A stretch of DNA of 64,000 bases from Micavibrio sp. GTDB lineage: Bacteria > Pseudomonadota > Alphaproteobacteria > Micavibrionales > Micavibrionaceae. Below, in pieces: positions 27,164 to 36,058 of the stretch. Each line of letters opens with the position of its first letter. Position 1 is the stretch's first letter. Location: contig JAPJQV010000002.1 in NCBI GenBank assembly GCA_030824965.1, positions 124,001-188,000 of the forward strand, read 5' to 3'. Position numbers and translations under genes: made by a program. The notes under the pieces are model-generated. The model made no database searches. It was not told the origin of the DNA and worked only from the letters and a program-made list of their open reading frames with translations.

Positions 27164-28279
27164 ATGCTCAATTATATCCTCCACCGCCTGCTTTTGATGG
27201 TTCCGACGATCTTCGGGATTTTGCTCGTCAGCTTTATCGTTATCCAGTTTGTACCCGGCGGCCCGGTAGAACGCATGATCGCACAATTACAAGGTCATGA
27301 TGTCGGAGCGACCTCCCGTTTTTCGGGCGGCGGCGGAGATATGGCAGCAGGCGGCGGCATGGATGCCTCATCCGGGGCTGTAGGCCAGCAATCTTCCTAT
27401 CGCGGAGCGCAAGGGCTTGATCCTGAATTTGTGAAAGAGCTGGAACGCCTTTACGGGTTTGACAAACCAGCCCCTGAACGTTTCTGGATTATGATTAAAA
27501 ACTATCTCCGTTTTGACTTGGGCCAAAGCTATTACCGCGACGTTAAAGTCACCGATCTTATTTTAGAAAAAATGCCGGTGTCGGTTTCCCTCGGCCTATG
27601 GTCGACCATTCTGATCTATTTGATCTCTATTCCGCTCGGTATCCGGAAAGCCGTCAAAGACGGACAATCTTTTGATGTATGGACTTCCGCTGCCATTTTT
27701 ATCGGCTATGCCATTCCGTCTTTCCTGTTTGCGATTTTACTCATTATTCTTTTTGCCGGTGGCCGTTATTTCGACTGGTTCCCGCTGCGGGGTATTATCT
27801 CCGACAACTGGGGAGATCTGCCTTGGTATAAACAGGTGCTCGATTACATGTGGCATTTGACTTTGCCAACAATTGCCATCGTGGTCAGCGGTTTTGCAGG
27901 TTTGACCATGCTGACGAAAAATTCTTTTCTCGATGAGATCAACAAGCAATATGTTCTGACTGCCCGCTCCAAAGGTTTGAGCGAAACTAGAGTTCTCTAT
28001 GGCCATGTTTTCAGAAACGCCATGCTGATCGTCATTGCCGGATTTCCTGCCGCCTTTATGTCGATCTTCTTCACCGGCTCCTTATTGATTGAAGTTATTT
28101 TCTCTCTCGATGGCCTCGGTCTTCTCGGCTATGAATCGATCATCAACCGCGATTATCCGGTTGTTCTCGGTACGCTTTATGTTTACGCCCTGATCGGCCT
28201 TGTCGTCACGCTGCTGCGCGATGTCATTTATGTCCTTGTCGATCCAAGAATTGATTTCGGGAATCGCGCCAATGCCTAA
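27164..28279 (+). CDS. yejB: ABC peptide importer permease YejB
   Basis: YejB is the first inner-membrane permease of the Yej importer. The 371 residues have six membrane segments. The segment carrying the ATPase-contact EAA loop is near 272-290 (YVLTARSKGLSETRVLYGHV). A Gly/Ser-rich insert at about 50-85, just after the first membrane segment, is typical of YejB homologues and not of DppB. The last 8 bases overlap yejE. Confidence 0.9.
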   Translation: MLNYILHRLLLMVPTIFGILLVSFIVIQFVPGGPVERMIAQLQGHDVGATSRFSGGGGDMAAGGGMDASSGAVGQQSSYRGAQGLDPEFVKELERLYGFDKPAPERFWIMIKNYLRFDLGQSYYRDVKVTDLILEKMPVSVSLGLWSTILIYLISIPLGIRKAVKDGQSFDVWTSAAIFIGYAIPSFLFAILLIILFAGGRYFDWFPLRGIISDNWGDLPWYKQVLDYMWHLTLPTIAIVVSGFAGLTMLTKNSFLDEINKQYVLTARSKGLSETRVLYGHVFRNAMLIVIAGFPAAFMSIFFTGSLLIEVIFSLDGLGLLGYESIINRDYPVVLGTLYVYALIGLVVTLLRDVIYVLVDPRIDFGNRANA

Positions 28280-29300
28280 TCTATCTCCTCTCACTAAACG
28301 CCGCCTTGCCCAGTTCAAAGCCAACCGTAGAGGCTTCTGGTCGTTGTGGATTTTTATGTTCTTCTTCGTTCTGGCAATCGGAGCGGAATTCTTATCCAAT
28401 GATAAACCGATCTTGGTTAGCTATAAAAATCATCTCTACATGCCGGTTTTTCAGATGCTGCCTGAAACGACTTTCGGCGGAGAATTTGAAACTGAAACAG
28501 ATTATCGCGATCCCTATGTCGCCGACCTTATATCGAAAGACGGCTGGGCGCTCTGGCCCCCGTTTCGCTACTCCTACGATACGATAAATTACAACCTGCC
28601 GGAACCTGCTCCATCCAAGCCGACGAAAGACAATCTCATCGGCACGGACGATCAAGGACGTGACGTTCTGGCCCGCGTGATATACGGCTTTCGCATTTCG
28701 GTTCTCTTCGGCCTTGCCCTTACCATCGCTTCTTCCATCATCGGCGTTGCCGCTGGTGCTATCCAGGGCTATTACGGCGGGAAAACCGATCTCGTCGCCC
28801 AGCGCGTGATTGAAATCTGGTCTTCCCTCCCCAGTCTTTATATATTGATTATCTTCTCCGCTCTTTTCACTCCCGGTTTTTGGACACTCCTCCTTATCCT
28901 GCTGCTTTTCTCATGGGTCAATCTTGTCGATGTCGTCCGCGCCGAATTCTTACGCGCCCGCAATTTTGACTATGTCCGCGCGGCCCGCGCTCTCGGCGTC
29001 AAAAACGGCGTTATTATTCGCCGTCATGTTCTGCCGAATGCGATGGTCGCCACGCTCACTATGCTGCCTTTCGTTTTGACAGGCTCCATTACAGCTCTAA
29101 CCAGTCTTGATTTTCTGGGTCTCGGCCTGCCGCCCGGCTCCCCGTCTCTGGGTGAAATGCTGGCTCAAGGAAAGAACAACATGCAAGCCCCTTGGCTTGG
29201 CATCACGGCTTTTCTAAGCCTGGCGATCATGCTGACACTATTGACATTTATCGGCGAAGCCGTGCGCGATGCTTTCGATCCCCGTAAGACCAATTTATAA
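28272..29300 (+). CDS. yejE: ABC peptide importer permease YejE
   Basis: YejE pairs with YejB in the Yej importer. The start at 28272 gives MPNLSPLTKRRLAQFKANRR, a basic N-terminus before the first membrane segment; the 24 codons upstream lie inside yejB and are rejected. The 342-residue product has a long periplasmic loop after the first segment (about 45-120, normal for YejE), the ATPase-contact loop YVRAARALGVKNGVIIRRHV near 234-253 and a final FIGEAVRDAFDPR signature. An M20 hydrolase gene follows 12 bases later. Confidence 0.93.
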   Translation: MPNLSPLTKRRLAQFKANRRGFWSLWIFMFFFVLAIGAEFLSNDKPILVSYKNHLYMPVFQMLPETTFGGEFETETDYRDPYVADLISKDGWALWPPFRYSYDTINYNLPEPAPSKPTKDNLIGTDDQGRDVLARVIYGFRISVLFGLALTIASSIIGVAAGAIQGYYGGKTDLVAQRVIEIWSSLPSLYILIIFSALFTPGFWTLLLILLLFSWVNLVDVVRAEFLRARNFDYVRAARALGVKNGVIIRRHVLPNAMVATLTMLPFVLTGSITALTSLDFLGLGLPPGSPSLGEMLAQGKNNMQAPWLGITAFLSLAIMLTLLTFIGEAVRDAFDPRKTNL

Positions 29301-29312
29301 GAAAACAAATCT

Positions 29313-30494
29313 ATGACTTTATCCAACCGCATCACAGATATCGCCGAAGACATGAAAGCGGTTCGCCGCGAGCTGCATCAAAATCCCGGCACGGCCTATG
29401 AAGAATTTTTTGCCAGCGATATGGTCGCGGCTAAATTGGCCGAATGGGAAATTCCGTTCGAACGTGGCTGGGCGGGAACGGGGATCGTTGCCACCATCGA
29501 AGGAAAAAATCCGGGTAACAAATCTATCGGTATCCGCGCCGATATGGACTCGCTGGATATCGTTGAAGAATCCGGTCAGGCATGGACTTCGAAGATCCCC
29601 GGCAAAATGCACGCCTGTGGCCATGACGGCCATACTTCTGTCCTATTAGGCACCGCTAAATATCTTGCAGAAACCCGTAATTTCTCCGGCACAGTAAAAC
29701 TCTTCTTTCAACCGGCGGAAGAAGGCGGCGGCGGCGCGATTAAGATGATTGATGAAGGTTTGTTTGAAAAACATCCTGTCGATCAGGTATTTGCCCTGCA
29801 TAACTGGCCGTATAAAGAAAAGGGTAAATTCGCTACACGATCAGGCCCGATTATGGGTTCGTCCGATAAAGCCTATATCACGATTAAGGGCAAAGGCGGC
29901 CATGCGGCAATTCCTCATCTGAACATAGATCCCATCCCGGTGGGTGCTGAGATTGTCATGGCCTTGCAGACTATCGTCAGCCGCGTCATCAATCCGATGG
30001 AAAACGCCGTCGTGACAGTTAGTAATTTCAATGCCGGGACCGGCGCGGAAAATATTACTCCGTCTGAAGCAACACTTACTCTATCCATCCGCGCATTTAA
30101 ACATGAGGTGCGCGATATACTGGAAAACCATATTTGCAGAATTGCCGAAGGTATCGCCAAGTCTCACGGCGCGACCGTCGATATAAATTATATCCGTAGC
30201 TATGACCCGACAATTAATACCGATAATGAAACCGCCCTTGCTATTCTTGTCGCGCGCGATCTATTTGGTGCGGAAAATGTCGATGAAAATGTAGAGCCGA
30301 CTTTAGGCGCGGAAGATTTCGGCGCGATGCTCAAAGAAAAACCCGGCTGTTATGTCTGGCTGGGTCAGGGAACAGGTAACGCTTCATCCCCCCACGATCA
30401 AGGCCTGCACCATCCTAAATACGATTTCAACGATGGCATCCTGCCGCTCGGTATCGAATATTTCGTACGCTTAACCGAGAAGGCTCTAAGCTAA
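29313..30494 (+). CDS. M20-family amidohydrolase (hippurate hydrolase-like)
   Basis: M20 peptidases of this group remove acyl groups from amino acids using two metal ions. The 393 residues show RRELHQNPGTAYEE near 18-31, the metal site MHACGHDGHTSVLLGTAKYL near 98-117, QPAEEGGGGA near 131-140 and the dimerisation domain start SDKAYITIKGKGGHAA. The acyl substrate is not predictable. It follows yejE, so it may process imported peptides or N-acylated products, an inference. The last 9 bases overlap the convergent argB gene. Confidence 0.92.
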   Translation: MTLSNRITDIAEDMKAVRRELHQNPGTAYEEFFASDMVAAKLAEWEIPFERGWAGTGIVATIEGKNPGNKSIGIRADMDSLDIVEESGQAWTSKIPGKMHACGHDGHTSVLLGTAKYLAETRNFSGTVKLFFQPAEEGGGGAIKMIDEGLFEKHPVDQVFALHNWPYKEKGKFATRSGPIMGSSDKAYITIKGKGGHAAIPHLNIDPIPVGAEIVMALQTIVSRVINPMENAVVTVSNFNAGTGAENITPSEATLTLSIRAFKHEVRDILENHICRIAEGIAKSHGATVDINYIRSYDPTINTDNETALAILVARDLFGAENVDENVEPTLGAEDFGAMLKEKPGCYVWLGQGTGNASSPHDQGLHHPKYDFNDGILPLGIEYFVRLTEKALS

Positions 30495-31430
30495 AGCAAG
30501 TTTTGGGTCGATGTAGGGCACAGGTTTAGGGCTATCAGGATTAGCTCCGTGGAACATTGTCCCTGAACCCTCAGCCGTGAAAAGCTCTCTGAATAAACCG
30601 CCGTCTTTCGGAGTGGTTATAACAACACTGATACCTTTTTCTGCAACACTGATAGCGGCCTCGACTTTAGGCTTCATTCCCCCTTCAACCGCACCGGTTT
30701 CGATCAATCTGCGGGCTTGACTAATCGTAAGCTCAGGAACGACTTCTTTATTTTCATCCCAGACACCGGCAACGTCGGTTACCATGATCAGGCTCTTTGC
30801 TCCGCATTCTTTCGCGATAGCCGCCGCTACATCATCTGCATTCACATTTAAAGGTTCCCCATTTGGCCCCATGCAAATCGTGTAAATAACAGGAATTCTA
30901 TTTTTTCTGGCAAAATCTTTAAAGAAATCTTTGTCAATGCTTTCGAAAATACCTGTTCTGGAATCACCCAAAGGCTGCGCTCGAACAATACCCCCGTTAT
31001 AACCCGCCTCACCCATGGCTAGAATATTAAGACCTAGTTCCGAAGACTTTTGGTTTAGCTTTACAACAACATCCTTATTCAGTTTACGAAGCGTTTCATA
31101 AGAAACTTCCAACACTTCATCATTACAAATGCGCTTACCATCCTTATCAAACTCCGGAACAATTTCTTTATCTTTTAATGCTTCTGAAATTTGCGGCCCG
31201 CCACCATGAACAAGAATAACATTACAGCTATGACGCTTGAGTTTGAGAGCCTGACGTAAAATATCGTCCAGCATCTCATCATTATTGAGCATCTCGCCGC
31301 CGAATTTCAAAACAATGGTTTGACCTTGATATTTCTCAAAATTTTGAATGGCCGCTTCAAGAAACGCTTCGACTAAATCAGGTGGAATATCTTTGAAGGA
31401 AGCAATGGCTGGTTTCTTAGTTTTACGCAT
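30486..31430 (-). CDS. argB: Acetylglutamate kinase
   Basis: ArgB phosphorylates N-acetylglutamate in arginine synthesis. The 314 residues include the substrate- and ATP-binding glycine loops LKFGGEM and VHGGGPQISEAL, an LNVNADDVAAAIA segment, LIMVTDVAGVWD and GGMKPKVEAAISVAEKG, all family hallmarks. The product is slightly long because of charged N- and C-terminal additions. It is a single minus-strand gene between two plus-strand units, and its 3' end overlaps the M20 gene by 9 bases with no terminator between. Confidence 0.94.
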   Translation of the reverse strand: MRKTKKPAIASFKDIPPDLVEAFLEAAIQNFEKYQGQTIVLKFGGEMLNNDEMLDDILRQALKLKRHSCNVILVHGGGPQISEALKDKEIVPEFDKDGKRICNDEVLEVSYETLRKLNKDVVVKLNQKSSELGLNILAMGEAGYNGGIVRAQPLGDSRTGIFESIDKDFFKDFARKNRIPVIYTICMGPNGEPLNVNADDVAAAIAKECGAKSLIMVTDVAGVWDENKEVVPELTISQARRLIETGAVEGGMKPKVEAAISVAEKGISVVITTPKDGGLFRELFTAEGSGTMFHGANPDSPKPVPYIDPKLALA

Positions 31431-31704
31431 TTTGTACTCACTAATTTTTTAATTGCCATAATTCTTGACATCTTTATGGAGTTCTGTCAATATTTCATTG
31501 CAATCAAAAAGGAAAGCGGTTTATTTTACGTTATGGATCACGATATCTGGTTTCACGAACATCTGATCGTTTCACGACGTAGACCCTGCCGGTAATGGCA
31601 GCGGTAAAGCTCACCCTCGTTTGAGGCGTCATCTTTCCGCAAAATCCAAAATCTAAAAAATTTGAATTTTGATAGGCCAATCAAGGTCTAAATGGAAGTA
31701 ACCG

Positions 31705-32355
31705 ATGTCTCATACTACTCTAGCCACTCCCAATACCTCTATTTCTTACGATCCCGACCAGTTTGAAATCTGCGTCCTTGGAAAATCAACTTTCAATGAC
31801 GCAGTCAAAATTCTTGAAAATGTGCGTGATGCGCTCCCGGTAGATGAAAGACATTTCATCAAGCCACAATCTTTGTCCGATCTTTACAATCACCATAGCC
31901 GTGGCTTTCCGGTTCTGGGCAGTATCGACAAGCTTACGGGAAAGATTGCCGCCTTTCTTTTGATTACACCGTCAGAAGGCAGTGACGCCAATCCTAAGCT
32001 TGCCAACTATCCAGGCAATGTTAAAGAATGCGATACGGGAATTATCAGTTCGGTTGCGACAACGCCCGGCTATTCCCGTCAAATGGAACCTTTGCTGGAT
32101 CACGCTCTGAAATATGCCGCTGACAAGCTGGTGGCCGTATGGGCGAAAGTATCGGACGCAAATACCAGAAGCTCCCAGCGATTCAAAGATGCAGGCTTCG
32201 ACGACAAAATTCATGGATACGATCCGGAAAGAGGTTATGCTGTCACTTATTACAGGAAAAGCCTGACCGGTATTGCGCCGAAGGAACTTCCCGTATTTAA
32301 TGAAGGACATGAACCAAACCACGTCCTCACCTTCCCCGCTCCTCAGCGTTTCTGA
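31705..32355 (+). CDS. GNAT-family N-acetyltransferase-like protein
   Basis: The 216-residue protein has a GNAT-like order: a GKIAAFLLITPSEG strand pair near 81-94, an ISSVATTPGYSRQMEPLLDHALKYA segment near 113-137 (motif A position, but without a strict R-x-x-G-x-G/A), and WAKVSDANTRSSQRFKDAGF near 144-163 (motif B, with the usual N-x-x-S-x-x-x-x-x-x-x-G-F). The substrate is unknown. A GGAAG site precedes the ATG. The 3' end overlaps the yejF start region by about 56 bases. Confidence 0.7.
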   Translation: MSHTTLATPNTSISYDPDQFEICVLGKSTFNDAVKILENVRDALPVDERHFIKPQSLSDLYNHHSRGFPVLGSIDKLTGKIAAFLLITPSEGSDANPKLANYPGNVKECDTGIISSVATTPGYSRQMEPLLDHALKYAADKLVAVWAKVSDANTRSSQRFKDAGFDDKIHGYDPERGYAVTYYRKSLTGIAPKELPVFNEGHEPNHVLTFPAPQRF

Positions 32356-33943
32356 TCTCTCCGTCCAGTTTAAAACACCGGGTGGCAATTTCGACGCTGT
32401 CAAACATGTTTCTTTTTCTATCGAGAAAGGCGAGACGCTGGCGCTGGTTGGTGAATCCGGCTCAGGTAAATCAGTAACGGCTTTATCTCTGCTCCAGCTT
32501 TTACCGTATCCCTTGGCAAGCCATCCAAACGGTTCGATTAAGTTTAATGAAGAAAAAATCATCGGTGCATCGGAAAAAAAGCTCCGCACCATTCGCGGCA
32601 GCCAGATCGGCATGATTTTTCAGGAACCCCTGACTTCGCTTAATCCGCTTCATACGATAGAACGCCAGATTGCGGAAGTTATTCTTCTACATAAAAAAGC
32701 GTCGAAAGCCGCCGTGCGCGCCCGAGTTATTGAACTGCTCGAATTCGTTGGCCTACCAAAACTCAAAGACCGCCTGAACGCTTATCCCCATCAATTGTCA
32801 GGCGGCCAGAGACAGCGCGTCATGATCGCCATGGCGCTCGCCAACGATCCAGAGCTTTTGATTGCAGACGAACCGACCACCGCTCTCGACGTCACTATTC
32901 AGGCACAAGTCTTGGAACTTCTCGACGATCTCAAAAAACGCCTCGGCATGGCGCTTCTTATCATCACTCATGATTTGAAAATCGTCGAGAAAATGGCCGA
33001 TAAAGTCTGTGTCATGAAAAACGGCGAGATTGTCGAACAAAAATCAAAAAACGACCTCTTCGCCGCTCCCGCACATGACTATACAAAGATGCTGCTCGCC
33101 GCGCAGCCGAAGGGCAACACCACGCCATCCAATCAGAACGCCGCGGTTTTGATCGAGGCAAAAAATCTGAAAGTCTGGTTTCCGGCTAAGAAAACCTTTC
33201 TTGGCAAACCGACTTCCTTTGTTAAAGCCGTCGATGATGTATCGTTTAAAATCCGGCAGCAGCAAACATTAGGCGTTGTCGGCGAATCCGGTTCCGGCAA
33301 AACCACGCTCGGTCTTGCGCTTTTGAAACTCACTCAATCCGAAGGTCAGGTCACATTCGACGGTAAAGATATTTCTGATATTAAAGGCAATGATCTTCGG
33401 AACTTGCGCGGCGATATGCAGATCGTCTTTCAGGACCCATTCGGCTCCCTCTCCCCGCGCATGACTGTTGCGCAAATCATCGGCGAAGGTCTGGAAGTTC
33501 ACCGTAAGGATTTAAAAGCTGCCGATCGTGATACCCTTGTTATCGAAGCTTTGAAAGATGTGCGCCTCGATCCCGAAACGCGTCACCGTTATCCTCATGA
33601 ATTCTCCGGCGGCCAGCGCCAGCGTATCTCCATCGCCCGCGCTTTGGTTCTGCACCCGAAACTTCTTATTCTGGATGAACCGACCTCCGCACTCGATGTA
33701 TCCGTCCAGGCGCAAATCGTCGATTTGCTGCGCGAATTGCAGGAACGCCATAAACTATCTTACCTGTTTATCAGCCATGACTTACGCGTCGTCAAAGCAC
33801 TCGCCCATGATGTGATGGTGATGAAAGACGGGGTCGAAGTAGAAAGCGGCCCTGCGGCGGAAATTTTTGAAAATCCGAAAACCGATTATACAAAGGCTCT
33901 ATTGCAAGCCGCCCTGCATTTAAAAACGGCAAAATCCGCATAA
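32300..33943 (+). CDS. yejF: ABC peptide importer dual ATPase YejF
   Basis: YejF carries two nucleotide-binding domains in one chain and powers the YejABE importer. Both halves are complete: GESGSGKS near 46-53, QLSGGQRQRVMIAMAL near 157-172 and LLIADEPTTALDVT near 180-193 in the first; GESGSGKT near 335-342, EFSGGQRQRISIARAL near 434-449 and LLILDEPTSALDVS near 457-470 in the second. The start is uncertain between ATG 32300 and 32309, both inside the end of the GNAT gene. It is separated from yejABE by argB and the GNAT gene. Confidence 0.92.
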   Translation: MKDMNQTTSSPSPLLSVSDLSVQFKTPGGNFDAVKHVSFSIEKGETLALVGESGSGKSVTALSLLQLLPYPLASHPNGSIKFNEEKIIGASEKKLRTIRGSQIGMIFQEPLTSLNPLHTIERQIAEVILLHKKASKAAVRARVIELLEFVGLPKLKDRLNAYPHQLSGGQRQRVMIAMALANDPELLIADEPTTALDVTIQAQVLELLDDLKKRLGMALLIITHDLKIVEKMADKVCVMKNGEIVEQKSKNDLFAAPAHDYTKMLLAAQPKGNTTPSNQNAAVLIEAKNLKVWFPAKKTFLGKPTSFVKAVDDVSFKIRQQQTLGVVGESGSGKTTLGLALLKLTQSEGQVTFDGKDISDIKGNDLRNLRGDMQIVFQDPFGSLSPRMTVAQIIGEGLEVHRKDLKAADRDTLVIEALKDVRLDPETRHRYPHEFSGGQRQRISIARALVLHPKLLILDEPTSALDVSVQAQIVDLLRELQERHKLSYLFISHDLRVVKALAHDVMVMKDGVEVESGPAAEIFENPKTDYTKALLQAALHLKTAKSA

Positions 33944-33966
33944 AAAAACGAGGCTTTAAGCCTCGT
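33942..33966 (-). terminator. Terminator between yejF and orphan gene A
   Basis: The stem ACGAGGC/GCCTCGT (33948-33966) has a TTTAA loop. A run of seven A on the plus strand beforehand becomes a U-tract for minus-strand transcripts, so it mainly ends gene A (33983-35479). Downstream of yejF there is no T-run. Confidence 0.75.
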
Positions 33967-33982
33967 CTGAATAATAACATAA

Positions 33983-35479
33983 TCAACCCATACCTGTCGT
34001 CGGTGGCGAGGCGTTCAAGGCAAGATTATTCGGTTTGGTCAGAGGGTCAATAGCCGGAGGCGGCGCATTAGTTGCGGCAACCTGAACATTATCTTTGGTT
34101 AATTTATCCATTTGCATTTTTTCAACGCCAGCAACTTTTTGCGCCGAAAATTCTGTTTCAAGCTGTTCGCGCGTCAGGAATTTATAGGTAGTATCGTGCT
34201 TTGCATCGCCTGCTTTTTCGACACTATACCCGCCATAAATTTTACCCGAGGCATCGGTTATCAGCCTAGGAGCATTCGCCTCCTGCCCGAGTTTTGCGTT
34301 ATCAAGCTTTAATCCGCTCGCCGTAAGCTTATTCAACTCGGCGCTCGTCAAAATTGTATCTGTGGTCAGGGCTTTTACATCAAAACCGCCCGGCTGTTTT
34401 GCTGGCTCATATTTGGCCGCAGACGGATTGGTTTTCGGAATAGAAACCGAGCCGTCTGGAGTTTTTACCGCAATGGCATCGTTCGGGTCGACAACTCTAA
34501 TAGAAGATTGTGGTGCCGAGGCTGTTTTTTCAGGTTTATTGGCAGAATAAGGACCGCCAACATTATCCCAGAAGTCATCGACACTTTGGTTTCTCTGCAT
34601 CATATCCAGCCTGTCAGGATCCTGTGCAGCTTGGCCTAAATGATCCAGAATGGTCCGTTTATCGCCTTTGTAAGCTGGAGATGTGGACTCATTTCCAACT
34701 TCAAGTCGCCATTGCTCAATAACCGAACGACCGATCTCTGGATTTTGAGCGAAAGTTTGATCGAGTTGCCGCATGGCCGGGTTTTGGTTAACTTCGCGAC
34801 TGTAATTGAAAAATTCGTTCAAGCCAGCCTTTGTCTGGACAAAACCGCCGTGCGTATAAAGTTCATAAGCGCCGGGATTTTCGACTTTCATTTTATCCGT
34901 GACATGGCGAACGGCTGATGCGTCATCCATCTTTCTGAGCGGGCCATTATTCAACTTGTTCTGAGCATCATCAAGTCTGGCAAGTGTTGCGCCAGTATCG
35001 GAGTATTGTTCTGCTGCGTGCGGCACAGCTGCCTGATTTTGTTCTCCGCTACTTTGTAAATTTTTTAATTCCTGCTCGCGCATGGCTGCGTGATAGGCAG
35101 GATCGTCACGTCGTCCGCCATGTGGCGCATCGCGGTATTCTGCACGGCCTACGTCGTAACGACCAGACCGAATATCATCGATACCTTGCGCTGTGGCACC
35201 AACCTGGCCTGTAATGGCTTCAGCCGCACGCCCTACGCGTCTTACATCATGCCCCGCTTCGACAGACGGTCTGCCGCCACGATTCCTGATTTGAAAAATT
35301 CCGCCGACATCCGTGCCGTCAAGCATGCCACCGCGAACACCGTTGCGGTCAGGTCTGATGCCATCGCCACCTGATGAATAGACACGGCCCTCAACCCCGC
35401 CTAAAAAACGGTCTTTAATTCTATCCAGCAAGCCTCTTCCGCTTGTTGGACCACCAAAACCACGACCTCTACCCGGCAT
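33983..35479 (-). CDS. Orphan protein A, 498 residues, low complexity
   Basis: I recognise no domain. The first 75 residues are Gly/Arg-rich (MPGRGRGFGGPTSGRG at the start) and likely disordered. The middle is polar and helical with many Asp, Asn and Gln, and the last 40 residues are Pro/Ala/Thr-rich. There is no signal peptide, membrane segment or cysteine-rich part. An AGAGGG site precedes the ATG, a palindrome lies at 35503-35522 just upstream, and a terminator follows, so it looks like a complete single-gene unit. Its style resembles orphan genes B, C and D at 50.5-56.3 kb. Confidence 0.65.
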   Translation of the reverse strand: MPGRGRGFGGPTSGRGLLDRIKDRFLGGVEGRVYSSGGDGIRPDRNGVRGGMLDGTDVGGIFQIRNRGGRPSVEAGHDVRRVGRAAEAITGQVGATAQGIDDIRSGRYDVGRAEYRDAPHGGRRDDPAYHAAMREQELKNLQSSGEQNQAAVPHAAEQYSDTGATLARLDDAQNKLNNGPLRKMDDASAVRHVTDKMKVENPGAYELYTHGGFVQTKAGLNEFFNYSREVNQNPAMRQLDQTFAQNPEIGRSVIEQWRLEVGNESTSPAYKGDKRTILDHLGQAAQDPDRLDMMQRNQSVDDFWDNVGGPYSANKPEKTASAPQSSIRVVDPNDAIAVKTPDGSVSIPKTNPSAAKYEPAKQPGGFDVKALTTDTILTSAELNKLTASGLKLDNAKLGQEANAPRLITDASGKIYGGYSVEKAGDAKHDTTYKFLTREQLETEFSAQKVAGVEKMQMDKLTKDNVQVAATNAPPPAIDPLTKPNNLALNASPPTTGMG

Positions 35480-35502
35480 TTAAGAACCCTCTACATTTTT
35501 AT

Positions 35503-35522
35503 AATATGGAAAAATCCATATT
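35503..35522. promoter_or_regulatory. Palindrome upstream of orphan gene A
   Basis: Perfect 8-bp arms AATATGGA and TCCATATT are separated by AAAA, 23 bases before the gene A start. This could be an operator or a promoter-proximal hairpin; the regulator is unknown. A TTAAATCGTTAAA stretch abuts it. Confidence 0.45.
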
Positions 35523-35624
35523 AAATCGTTAAATTTTTATATTATGTTTGTATTTTCTTAAACTGATGATATACGAATGCGACTTAAATTTCAATTTTAA
35601 CATCCTTGAAAGGGGTGATTCCGA

Positions 35625-35831
35625 GTGGTTAGTGTAAGTGTACGCGACAATAACGTCGAACAGGCTTTGCGCGCATTGAAGAAAAAGATGCAACGTGAAG
35701 GTATGTTCCGCGAAATGAAACTCCGTCGTGACTTCGAAAAGCCATCCGAGAAGAAGAAGCGCGAAAAGTCTGAAGCTGTTCGTCGCTGGCGCAAACTCGA
35801 TCGCAAACGCAAAGAACGCGACGGGTTCTAA
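35625..35831 (+). CDS. rpsU: 30S ribosomal protein S21
   Basis: S21 is the small basic protein of the 30S platform near the anti-Shine-Dalgarno. The 68 residues match: VRDNNVEQALRALKKKMQRE, then a FREMKLRRDFEKPSEKKK-type segment and a Lys/Arg-rich end. The start is GTG at 35625, supported by AAAGGGGTGA at about 35609-35618 and by the short N-terminus before the family block. It is a single gene ended by a strong hairpin at 35852. Confidence 0.96.
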   Translation: MVSVSVRDNNVEQALRALKKKMQREGMFREMKLRRDFEKPSEKKKREKSEAVRRWRKLDRKRKERDGF

Positions 35832-35851
35832 GCCCAAAACATAAAGATTTG

Positions 35852-35878
35852 AAAAGCCGCTGAATAAGCGGCTTTTTA
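35852..35878. terminator. Bidirectional terminator after rpsU
   Basis: AAAAGCCGC pairs with GCGGCTTTT around a 7-base loop, with T-runs on both strands. It would end rpsU (+) and the small minus-strand frame at 35914-36036. Confidence 0.9.
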
Positions 35879-35913
35879 TTGAGTTAATACTAAACACTTT
35901 CATGCCTTTATAA

Positions 35914-36036
35914 TTAAGCTTTACCCTGAAAAGCCGCGCGTTTTTCGGCAATCTCCAAGGCAGAGGTCCCAGAAGGAAACCAATCCTCCCTGAATGAGCC
36001 GCACTTCCCATATCGCATGCTTATTTTCTTTACCAT
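35914..36036 (-). CDS. Possible 40-residue small protein
   Basis: This short frame starts at ATG 36036 and ends at TAA 35914. It contains MRYGKCGSFREDWFPSGTSA, then a helix-like LEIAEKRAAFQGKA end. The composition is protein-like: acidic and basic residues are balanced, and aromatic residues and a Pro-Ser-Gly turn are present. It has no clear ribosome site; ATG 36018 is an alternative start. It faces the bidirectional rpsU terminator 35 bases downstream, as a real gene would. No family is recognised. Confidence 0.35.
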   Translation of the reverse strand: MVKKISMRYGKCGSFREDWFPSGTSALEIAEKRAAFQGKA

Positions 36037-36058
36037 TTCAGGCTAAACTTATCCGGCC

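Noticed and set aside
30486..30494. Overlap of argB and M20 gene as a sign of functional linkage
   Set aside because: Convergent 9-base overlaps are common in compact genomes, and the M20 group does not clearly match acetylornithine deacetylase.
31431..31704. Possible gene or promoter in the argB-GNAT gap
   Set aside because: A 20-codon frame with ATG near 31532 and a TTGACA-like hexamer near 31464 were noted, but neither has supporting signals.
35529..36011. 160-codon minus-strand open frame
   Set aside because: It is antisense to rpsU and its terminator; rpsU has clear family identity, and this frame has no ribosome site or familiar sequence.
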